NCBI GenBank assembly: GCA_017991615.1
Contig: JAGOQF010000008.1
Location: 1 to 34,003 of the forward strand
Source of the DNA: Candidatus Shapirobacteria bacterium
Lineage (GTDB): Bacteria; Patescibacteriota; Microgenomatia; UBA12405
Direction of reading: 5' to 3'
DNA: 34,003 bases
This document shows, in pieces, positions 6,798-13,577 of this stretch; the first letter of the stretch is position 1; each line of letters opens with the position of its first letter. The translations under genes and the position numbers were made by a program. The notes under the pieces were generated by a model. The model did not search any database, was not told the DNA's origin, and was given only the letters and a program-made list of their open reading frames with translations.

Positions 6798-8331
6798 GGA
6801 GTTTTTTGAGATATTTAATCGCGTAGGTAGATAAAAATTTAATATCGTCGAAATTTCTAATGGAAGTGACTTTTTTGAGTAAAAATTTTGGAGTCAAAAC
6901 ACCATAAAAAAGTTCTCTGATAATTTTTTTGATTTCTTCATCGGTAAAAGGAGATTTCATAACCGGTTGACGCATATCAAAATTATCCCAATTGTCGGTT
7001 AAAAGCCAATTATTGTCTAGGCATTGTTGAAAAAGAGGGGTACCGGGGTAAGGGATGATAATAGTGGCTTGTAAGCTGTCAGCCAAACCATCTTTGAAAA
7101 GTTGGCGGGCTTGATTGAGGGTTTTGAAGGCATCTGATTTGGTTTCCCAAGGATAACCAATCATGATGGTTAAATGAGGCTCTAAACCAGCTTTTTTAGC
7201 CATAATCAAAGTTTTTTTGGCATCGGCAACTTTGGTGTTTTTGTGGATTCGATCTAAAGTTTTTTGATTGGATGATTCAAGTCCATAAAGAACGAAGCGA
7301 AAACCGGCTTGTTTCATAAGGTGATATTGATCTTGATTGAGAGCGCCAAAACGCATATTGCATCCCAAAACAATTTTTTGGTTTAGTTTTTTGTCGATAA
7401 GTTGGTGGCAAAGTTCTGTTAACCAAGAACCAACGGGAAGAGTGCCACTGTCGTCAAAAATTTCTCTGACCCCTAAGGAAACCAGATTTTCAATTTCTTT
7501 GATGGTATGGTCAACAGAAAAAGTACGAAAAGTACCGGCAGGATGAGTGGTGGTCCAGGAGCAAAAAGTGCAACGTCCCCACCAACAATCACGACCGGAC
7601 ATAATGTAGGCGCCGGGTTTGTATTTAAAATTGGTGTTATTTTGACCATAAAGTTGCCATTTGGTTAGTTGACGGTCGATAATTGGGAGAGTGTCTAAAT
7701 GGTGATGTTTTAGATTGAACTTACCGGAATTTAGTACTTTAGTATTTTGGAGCTTTGGAACTTTGGAGCGGTAGTAGAAACCGGGTTCGAGTTTGGTGTG
7801 ATGAACTAAATGCTTGACTAAATTAATCATCATAAAATCATAATCACCACCGGTGATGACATAATCGACTTTAGAATTTGAAAATGACTCTTCAGGTAGG
7901 GCGGTAACATGGTCCCCCATCAAAGCAATAATGGAGCGAGGCAGAAATTTTTTAATATGATTGATAATTTGCCAATGTTTTTTGATGACTGGGGTTTTGG
8001 TTTCAATAAAAATGATTTTAGGTCTTCTTTTTAGAAGGCGGTGAAACCATTTTTGATAAGAAATTTTTTCAGCAATGGCATCATCCCAATAAACTTTAAA
8101 ACCCATTTGTTTGAGAGCGGTGGCGCCGTAGGCGGGGATGACCGGTAAAATAACGTTACCGGTATTAGTCCATTGGAATTGTCGATTTTGAGAAAGAAAA
8201 GGAATGCCTTTGTCGGAATCAAGCGGTGGAGAAGAAATAGAGATAGTAAAATTTTTGTTAGCCGCCGATGTAGTGACCGGTTTTAGGGTCGACTTGGTGG
8301 GCTTTGAAAGAGACGCCTTTTTTGGTGAGAC
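6784..8331 (-). CDS. B12-binding-type radical SAM protein
   Basis: N-terminal cobalamin-binding-like Rossmann domain followed by a radical SAM barrel; such enzymes often methylate or rearrange unreactive carbons in lipids, antibiotics or sugars. From the ATG at 8331 (515 aa), the first domain includes the Pro-Pro start of the B12 fold (~I-S-S-P-P, 32-36) and M-G-D-H-V-T-A-L-P-E-E (139-149), equivalent to the G-G-x-H-x-T-x-x-P-E-E of this class. The cluster motif is C-W-W-G-R-C-T-F-C (C249, C254, C257), CX4CX2C rather than CX3CX2C. G-Y-P-W-E-T is also typical. The start is uncertain: the frame stays open to 8418, and no standard start codon lies between 8331 and the second domain half, so it must overlap the upstream GT2 by at least 74 bp or use a rare codon. 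A five-copy octamer repeat encodes the interdomain linker. Substrate unknown. Confidence 0.8.
   Translation of the reverse strand, partial: VSPKKASLSKPTKSTLKPVTTSAANKNFTISISSPPLDSDKGIPFLSQNRQFQWTNTGNVILPVIPAYGATALKQMGFKVYWDDAIAEKISYQKWFHRLLKRRPKIIFIETKTPVIKKHWQIINHIKKFLPRSIIALMGDHVTALPEESFSNSKVDYVITGGDYDFMMINLVKHLVHHTKLEPGFYYRSKVPKLQNTKVLNSGKFNLKHHHLDTLPIIDRQLTKWQLYGQNNTNFKYKPGAYIMSGRDCWWGRCTFCSWTTTHPAGTFRTFSVDHTIKEIENLVSLGVREIFDDSGTLPVGSWLTELCHQLIDKKLNQKIVLGCNMRFGALNQDQYHLMKQAGFRFVLYGLESSNQKTLDRIHKNTKVADAKKTLIMAKKAGLEPHLTIMIGYPWETKSDAFKTLNQARQLFKDGLADSLQATIIIPYPGTPLFQQCLDNNWLLTDNWDNFDMRQPVMKSPFTDEEIKKIIRELFYGVLTPKFLLKKVTSIRNFDDIKFLSTYAIKYLKKLHDFS
7730..7769. repeat. Five-copy imperfect 8-bp tandem repeat inside the radical SAM gene
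   Basis: Five successive octamers fitting TTTRGNRC (one copy ends in T) fill 7730-7769: two A/T-rich copies, then three TTTGG-type copies. Forty bases is not a multiple of three, so gain or loss of one unit shifts the frame; three units would be neutral. It encodes the linker R-S-K-V-P-K-L-Q-N-T-K-V-L-N between the B12-like and radical SAM domains. Confidence 0.75.
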
Positions 8332-9241
8332 CATGTAGAAATAGTATACCGTAATAAAGGTGAGTGATAGGGATGGTAATGGTGGCCAACAAGACAGTTT
8401 GGAGGTGGTGTTTGTCAATAATAAATTTAATTGAGGTTATCAATAATATTGATAAATACAAATATAATGGCAAATAGAAAATTTGTTGATGAAGGGTAAA
8501 AAAAATAACAATCAAAAATAAACAATAAATAAAAAAAAGGCTGGGTAAAAAATAACCCAATTTAAGGCTGGTTTGAGGAAATTTTTTGACAAAATAACCT
8601 CTTTGAATAGCATAGCGGGTAATTTGTTGAAGATGAGGAATTAAGACCCGGCGGCGGTGGTGATAGACTCTTAGCGACGGATGATAATAAATTTTTTGAT
8701 GAAGTTTTTTGGTAAGGTTTAAACAAAGAACAGTGTCTTCGCCGGGCCAGTAATTGGTGTCAAATTTGCCGGCGCGATTAAAATCGGTTTTCTTGACAAT
8801 TAAGTTGACACTGGGATAATCATCGACAAACCTGGCAGAGCTGATTCGATTGCGATAGACACCGGCTCCGCCACTACCCAAATAAGATGACCAAACCAAA
8901 CCAGAGGCTTGTTGATATAAATCATCTTGTTTGGGAGTCAGACAGGGACCGCAGAAAGCGGCATAATTTGAGTATTTTTTGACTAATTTGGTGGCATTTT
9001 TAAAATAGTTGGCGGTGGGAAAGGAATCATCATCAAAAAAAACCAGATATTGGCCACGGGCTTTAGCGGCGCCCAAATTTCTTTTTTGAGAAGGGTTGGC
9101 GGTGCCGGAAAGGCGGTCATCAATAACCAAGATTTCAAAATTATGAAGCGATTGAGTTTTTAATTTTGATAGAGTTTCTTGCAAATAAGGATTTGTTTGA
9201 CGAACAGGAATAATGATGGAGAATAGAGGAGTTGAGGTCAT
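8258..9241 (-). CDS. GT2 family glycosyltransferase with C-terminal transmembrane region
   Basis: GT-A fold enzyme of 327 aa. F-S-I-I-I-P-V-R (7-14) leads to V-I-D-D (39-42); the usual S-T-D that follows in GT2 proteins is replaced by R-L-S-G-T-A. The metal site is an F-D-D-D triplet (69-72), and the base-like motif is W-P-G-E-D-T (165-170), followed by Y-H-H-R-R-R (193-198). Residues ~230-310 form two or three membrane segments. This layout resembles membrane GT2s that extend glycans on lipid carriers. Its ATG forms a 4-bp ATGA overlap with the stop of the DPM-like gene, tying the two together. Its own 3' end lies under the ambiguous start of the radical SAM gene. Confidence 0.83.
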   Translation of the reverse strand: MTSTPLFSIIIPVRQTNPYLQETLSKLKTQSLHNFEILVIDDRLSGTANPSQKRNLGAAKARGQYLVFFDDDSFPTANYFKNATKLVKKYSNYAAFCGPCLTPKQDDLYQQASGLVWSSYLGSGGAGVYRNRISSARFVDDYPSVNLIVKKTDFNRAGKFDTNYWPGEDTVLCLNLTKKLHQKIYYHPSLRVYHHRRRVLIPHLQQITRYAIQRGYFVKKFPQTSLKLGYFLPSLFFIYCLFLIVIFFTLHQQIFYLPLYLYLSILLITSIKFIIDKHHLQTVLLATITIPITHLYYGILFLHGLTKKGVSFKAHQVDPKTGHYIGG

Positions 9242-10041
9242 TGTCCGGTATTGATCCGCATAGAAAGTTCCGGATCATAAACCCATTTACGATTATTTTT
9301 ATCGTCATAATAATGTAGAATTCTGAGACGATAAAAAACGGCCAGAGCGTCAATTAGGGATTGATAAATAATTTTAAGGCCTTTGGCATGGGTCAGACTG
9401 TCAAAATCATAATTAAGTTTGATAGGAGCTTCATAAATTTTAGTAAAACCGAGATGATTGGCAACGGAAATAATTTCCAAATCAAAAGCATAACTTTTTA
9501 TAAGTAGACGGGGTAAAACTTTTTGAAGGACTTTACGTTTGAAAATTTTGAGACCGGCTTGAGTGTCGCGAATATTGATACCCAATAGGTATTTGGCAAT
9601 TAGATGACCGCCAAAACTGATTATTTTGCGATCGAGAGGATATTTGACTTGGGAGGCGGGATGATGTTTGGAGGCAGCAATAATATCGGCATCATACCAC
9701 TCCATATGTTCTAAAACCAAAGAAATACCATTGGGATCTATCTCCATACCAGCATCAATAAAGGCGATATAGTCGCCGACAGATCTGGCCATGCCATAGC
9801 GGACGGCATAACCTTTGCCGTGATTGTTCGGATAGCCGATGACGGTAATGTTTTTGGATTTAACTTTTTTGGCAAGACGGTAGGAATTGTCAACTTTGAT
9901 ACCGTCGACGACAACAATCAGTTCATAGTCGTAGCGAATTTGGTCAAGGACGTTGATAATATTGGCTAGATCTTTGACAATGGTTTTTTCTTGTTTATAG
10001 ACAGGAACGATAACAGAAAGGAAATGCTGGTTATTTTTCAT
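9238..10041 (-). CDS. DPM1/ALG5-like GT2: polyprenyl-phosphate sugar synthase
   Basis: Predicted to move one sugar from a nucleotide donor onto polyprenyl phosphate, making the donor used by GT-C enzymes. From the ATG at 10041 (267 aa; a TTG two codons earlier is less likely): V-I-V-P-V-Y-K (10-16), V-V-V-D-G (43-47), H-G-K-G-Y-A-V-R-Y-G-M (74-84), R-D-T-Q-A-G-L-K-I-F (158-167) and F-D-L-E-I (186-190), all characteristic of the DPM1/ALG5 branch. The metal motif reads D-A-G-M-E (96-100) where D-A-D is usual. There is no C-terminal membrane pair, so it is the compact DPM1 form rather than the GtrB form. It lies downstream of five GT-C genes in the same transcript, fitting a donor-supply role. 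The sugar (Man, Glc or other) is not decidable. Confidence 0.82.
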   Translation of the reverse strand: MKNNQHFLSVIVPVYKQEKTIVKDLANIINVLDQIRYDYELIVVVDGIKVDNSYRLAKKVKSKNITVIGYPNNHGKGYAVRYGMARSVGDYIAFIDAGMEIDPNGISLVLEHMEWYDADIIAASKHHPASQVKYPLDRKIISFGGHLIAKYLLGINIRDTQAGLKIFKRKVLQKVLPRLLIKSYAFDLEIISVANHLGFTKIYEAPIKLNYDFDSLTHAKGLKIIYQSLIDALAVFYRLRILHYYDDKNNRKWVYDPELSMRINTGQ

Positions 10042-11122
10042 GAGCAAGAAGGGATTGATAAACCGCCAGAGTTTGTTTGGCGGTATCAGACCATTTGAAC
10101 AATTTGGCTCGATTCAAACCCAACTGACGGTATTGATGACGAAGTTTGGGATTCAACCAATATTTTTTGAGCACCGAAGCAATGTCGGGAATGGATCGAG
10201 GATTGAAGGATAAACCAGCTTCACCAACAACTTCAGGTAGACTGGTGTCGCGACTAAAAGCAACCGGACAACCTGATTGCATGGCTTGGACCAAAGGCAA
10301 GCCAAAACCTTCGGCAAATGAAGGTTGACAATAAATGGTGGCCAGATTGTAGATGACGGGCAAATCCTCGTCGGGGACAAAACCGGTTAAAATTAGAGAT
10401 TTTGAGTAACGGCGTTTTTTGGCTTGAGTTTGAAGCCAACGGATGTCTTTGGTCCAAGGATGATTAGGAACATCTTTTTTGACAGCTGAAGAACCGACAA
10501 TAACCAGAGGGTATTTGAGGCGACGACAGGCTTTGACTAAGTTGGGAATATTTTTGTTCCAGTTGATATCACCGACAAAAAGGATAAATTTGTTAGGGAG
10601 AGAATATTTATTTTTAACAGTTTTAAGGGTTTTAGTGTGGGTAATGGGTTTGAAACTATTGTCGGCACCTTCGTAGATGGGAAAGATATTTTCTTGGGGA
10701 TATTTTACAATTTGAGAAATAATTTTTTTAGAGTAGTGAGAGACGGTAATAATACTATCAACTTGCTGGAGAGATCTTTTTTGAATTTGCCATTTTAATT
10801 TACCTCTTAGTCCGGGAGGAAACTGATTTTTGAATTGAATTGGAATCAGATCATGGACGGTAACCACTACCGGTTGGGAGGATCGAGGCAAGGTTAGTTT
10901 GAAAGGATCAAAATAGGGATAGTGAACTAAATCATATGATTTTTGTTTTAGTTTGGCAGGGTCAGTGACAAGATCGATTTTGAGATGACTGTAAGAGCGG
11001 TGTTTTTGAGTGTGTTGTTGAAGAGATTTGACCAGATTTGAAGTATAGTAACCAACACCTCTAACAGCGTTACCATCAACAGTGGGAGAAATATCAATAG
11101 CGATTTTGTATTTTTTTGCCAT
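10031..11122 (-). CDS. GT4 family glycosyltransferase
   Basis: GT-B fold retaining enzyme, 363 aa from the ATG at 11122, which overlaps the TAA of the upstream gene by one base (TAATG); an upstream TTG is disfavoured. Motifs: R-G-V-G-Y-Y-T (21-27), V-H-D-L-I-P (89-94), the domain-2 opening F-V-G-D-I-N-W-N-K-N (182-191) and S-F-A-E-G-F-G-L-P-L-V-Q-A-M (268-281). In the last, the first Glu of EX7E is present (E271) but the second is Gln (Q279), a change in the donor-ribose/phosphate pocket. This pattern is frequent in mannosyltransferase B-like GT4s. It lies between a WaaE-like GT2 and the DPM-like gene. Specificity unknown. Confidence 0.85.
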   Translation of the reverse strand: MAKKYKIAIDISPTVDGNAVRGVGYYTSNLVKSLQQHTQKHRSYSHLKIDLVTDPAKLKQKSYDLVHYPYFDPFKLTLPRSSQPVVVTVHDLIPIQFKNQFPPGLRGKLKWQIQKRSLQQVDSIITVSHYSKKIISQIVKYPQENIFPIYEGADNSFKPITHTKTLKTVKNKYSLPNKFILFVGDINWNKNIPNLVKACRRLKYPLVIVGSSAVKKDVPNHPWTKDIRWLQTQAKKRRYSKSLILTGFVPDEDLPVIYNLATIYCQPSFAEGFGLPLVQAMQSGCPVAFSRDTSLPEVVGEAGLSFNPRSIPDIASVLKKYWLNPKLRHQYRQLGLNRAKLFKWSDTAKQTLAVYQSLLAHEK

Positions 11123-11952
11123 TATTTTTTGTCCCAATCTTGGGATAAATTTATATCCCGATTGGTTTTGGTTAACTCATAATATTTGGTGTAGGCGATA
11201 GGAAAACGAAGGGCTGAATAAAAAGAAAAAACGAATCCTGGAAAACCGTCAACGTAACCGCGATGACGGAAATAAGTTTTGAGAAACCAGAAAAGCGGTT
11301 TGAATAAATAGTAGTTGATAAAGCTAGTAAACCTAAGAGGAACTTGTTTGGTTTTTAGTTCTTCTGCCAAAAGAGTGGTATAGCGGTTGGCACGAAGCAG
11401 ATAAAGAGAAAATGAGGTGTCGGCGTAGTGTTCCAGATCATTTTTAAGCCAGCCGACAGGGCCTTTGACGACAGCTTGTTCGTGAACATCTTGACATGGC
11501 AAATAAGCAGTACCGTTTTTGTAAAATCTGATGGTGGGATCGGGGTATTGACCGCCTTTGGTAAGGAAAGTACCCAGGAAATAGTTTTTTCGGGGAATCC
11601 AAAAACCATTTTCAGGAACAGTGGAAGGATCTTTTTGAAGATAAGATTTGATTTCGGCTTTTAATTTGTCGGTGACAACTTCATCAGCGTCTAATTGAAG
11701 AATCCAATCGCCTTTTGATTTGGAAATACCCATTTGTTTGTTAAGATGAAACATGGGTTTGTTGGTAGTGGAGATGACTTTGGCTTGTTTAAACTTTTTA
11801 ACCAATTCAGCGGTATTATCTTGCGATTGACCATCAACTACAATAATTTCGTCGGCAATATCGGCAATGGCGCTAAGACATCTGACAATATTTTTTGATT
11901 CGTTGTAGGTGGCTAGGGTGACTGAGAGAGTGGCAATTTTTTTTGAGGTCAT
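11122..11952 (-). CDS. WaaE/KdtX-like GT2 glycosyltransferase
   Basis: Member of the GT2 group that includes LPS-core WaaE transferases. It begins A-T-L-S-V-T-L-A-T-Y-N-E (7-18), then I-I-V-V-D-G-Q-S-Q-D-N-T (36-47) and the metal motif D-A-D-E (88-91). The typical tail is present: R-H-R-G-Y-V-D-G-F-P-G-F-V-F followed by an aromatic amphipathic helix ending K-Y-Y-E-L. At 276 aa the length is normal. Two relatives occur at 28125 and 29831. Its ATG overlaps the TGA of the last tandem GT-C gene (ATGA). Probable cytoplasmic-face peripheral membrane enzyme; sugar unknown. Confidence 0.85.
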   Translation of the reverse strand: MTSKKIATLSVTLATYNESKNIVRCLSAIADIADEIIVVDGQSQDNTAELVKKFKQAKVISTTNKPMFHLNKQMGISKSKGDWILQLDADEVVTDKLKAEIKSYLQKDPSTVPENGFWIPRKNYFLGTFLTKGGQYPDPTIRFYKNGTAYLPCQDVHEQAVVKGPVGWLKNDLEHYADTSFSLYLLRANRYTTLLAEELKTKQVPLRFTSFINYYLFKPLFWFLKTYFRHRGYVDGFPGFVFSFYSALRFPIAYTKYYELTKTNRDINLSQDWDKK

Positions 11953-13577
11953 ATTTTTTGATAAATTTTGAAGGCGGGCGACCCATTGGAAAAATAAATA
12001 ATTTTGTCCGGTTGGGTGGGGATATTTTCGTCGGCGGCGACAACCAGAGATCCGAGAGGAATATCATCCCAATTAATTTTACCAAAATGATAGTTGTCGT
12101 AACCTAAAACAGTGGAAAAACCAAAATTATCGGGCGGGGTCAGTTGAATTTGAGATTGAATTTTGGCGGGAGGATATTGGGAAAAAAACAAAAATAAAAT
12201 ATAGGGTTGATCATATTTGTTGGTGACATAGATGTTTTGATATTGAGATTTTTGAGATTCCAGATAAGGAACCAATTGATCAAATTGATATTGCCAAGCA
12301 AAAGGATAACGTTTGGCGTAATGAAAGAAATAGGCATCAAGATAATAGACAAAGGAAAACAGATAGATAAAGATAAGGAAAACAGATACCAGCTTAGAAA
12401 TAAAATATTGGCGGCGCAATTTAAATAAATTAAAAAGGCTGTAAATACCAAGAGAAATAAGCATAGAAATAGGAATAACCAAGGGTAGTGATCTAAGAGC
12501 CGACGGCGCCTGAAAGGTCAACGATGAGGCAATGGGGGCGATTAGTAAAAAGGAAATAATAAAAGACTTGGTTTTGGAAGAATAAATTTTGGTTTTGAAA
12601 AGAAAGATCAGACCCAAAATTAACAAAGGTACTTCTATGAGATAGATTTGACCCATTTCCGGAACCTTGGAACGAGGAACTTCATCACCGTTGATGGCGA
12701 GAAAATTTAAGTCAAAATGAGAGGTATATTTTTGGGCCCAAGAAATGAGATAAAGCAAGCGTTTGTTGTGAATAAGGCGATTGGTCAGTTTGACACCTTG
12801 GTGTTGGTTTAGAAGTTCGTTTGAACGCCAAATGGGTCCTTGGTCGGCAGTCAAACCAACTCCACCAAATCTGGCAGTACCGCCATTGTGAAGAAAAGAA
12901 AATAAGACTGGTAGAGCTAAAATAGCGCCAAAAAAGACAGGAATAAGAATTTGAGGCAGTTTTTTGATTAAAAATTTAAAGTAAATAATGACCAGGGATA
13001 GCGCCAAAAGAGGGGCGACCAATCGGACGGAATGATAAAAATAAAGAGACAGGACGTAGAAAAAAACAAATAAAAAGAAATTGGGTAAGAATTTGGATGA
13101 CTTAATTGACTTGAAAAAATAGTAACTGCCGATAACGATAAAACTAAGAGCAGTTTGACTTTCCCAAGCGCCGCGACTGAAATGAATGTGCCAAGGAGAG
13201 ATGGCTAGCACGATAGAACTATAGAGCGATAGAGTTTCAGATTTGGAGAGAATCAAAACCAGTTTGTATAAAAACAAAATGGTCAGCAGAGAAAGGATGA
13301 GATTGGGGAGTCGAACAGACAAAGGATTGAGACCTAAAAGTTTGATAAAAGGGATGGTCAGATAAACATAGCCGCCGGGTTTGTAGTCGCCAAAGGACTT
13401 AAAATGGAGTGGCCAAGAGATACCGTGTTCGTCTTTGCCGGTTTGAATGAGGGAATAGGCATTGTAACCGAGAGCGGCTTCGTCGGGATTGAGAGCTGGG
13501 GTGTGAGCCAAATCAATAAATCTGACCAAAAAAGCCAGGATTAAAATAAGATAGAGAGAATATTTAGGGATTTTCAT
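11949..13577 (-). CDS. GT-C membrane glycosyltransferase, tandem paralog 1 (ArnT/PMT-like)
   Basis: Polytopic GT-C protein, 542 aa from the ATG at 13577 (another ATG lies two codons earlier). One span (~7-22) is followed by the first outer loop with P-D-E-A-A-L-G-Y-N-A-Y-S (31-42), whose D32-E33 correspond to the catalytic acidic pair of ArnT-like enzymes. Then come T-G-K-D-E-H-G (46-52), S-F-G-D-Y-K-P (61-67) and V-R-L-P-N (88-92), all shared with the four neighbours upstream. About ten further spans precede a ~100-residue outer C-terminal domain ending Y-Q-K-I. It probably uses polyprenyl-P-sugar outside the membrane. Two octamer-type micro-repeats lie within it (12661-12680 and 13211-13234). 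It overlaps paralog 2 by 14 bp. Confidence 0.8.
   Translation of the reverse strand: MKIPKYSLYLILILAFLVRFIDLAHTPALNPDEAALGYNAYSLIQTGKDEHGISWPLHFKSFGDYKPGGYVYLTIPFIKLLGLNPLSVRLPNLILSLLTILFLYKLVLILSKSETLSLYSSIVLAISPWHIHFSRGAWESQTALSFIVIGSYYFFKSIKSSKFLPNFFLFVFFYVLSLYFYHSVRLVAPLLALSLVIIYFKFLIKKLPQILIPVFFGAILALPVLFSFLHNGGTARFGGVGLTADQGPIWRSNELLNQHQGVKLTNRLIHNKRLLYLISWAQKYTSHFDLNFLAINGDEVPRSKVPEMGQIYLIEVPLLILGLIFLFKTKIYSSKTKSFIISFLLIAPIASSLTFQAPSALRSLPLVIPISMLISLGIYSLFNLFKLRRQYFISKLVSVFLIFIYLFSFVYYLDAYFFHYAKRYPFAWQYQFDQLVPYLESQKSQYQNIYVTNKYDQPYILFLFFSQYPPAKIQSQIQLTPPDNFGFSTVLGYDNYHFGKINWDDIPLGSLVVAADENIPTQPDKIIYFSNGSPAFKIYQKI
12661..12680. repeat. Short GGAAC repeat (spacing 8 then 7 bp)
   Basis: GGAAC occurs at 12661, 12669 and 12676. 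On the coding strand it yields V-P-R-S-K-V-P; the octamer repeat in the radical SAM gene also encodes R-S-K-V-P. It may be a degraded relative of that repeat, though the paralogs carry ordinary sequence with a similar N-P-R-H-S-x-P at this alignment position. Confidence 0.3.
13211..13234. repeat. Three-copy 8-bp tandem repeat (CKATAGAR)
   Basis: Three octamers, each fitting CKATAGAR, run from 13211 to 13234 within GT-C paralog 1, encoding L-S-L-Y-S-S-I at a loop before a membrane span. Like the repeat at 7730 it has an 8-bp period and contains GAAC-NNNN-GAGC spacing. The paralogs lack it at the matching place. Confidence 0.6.
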
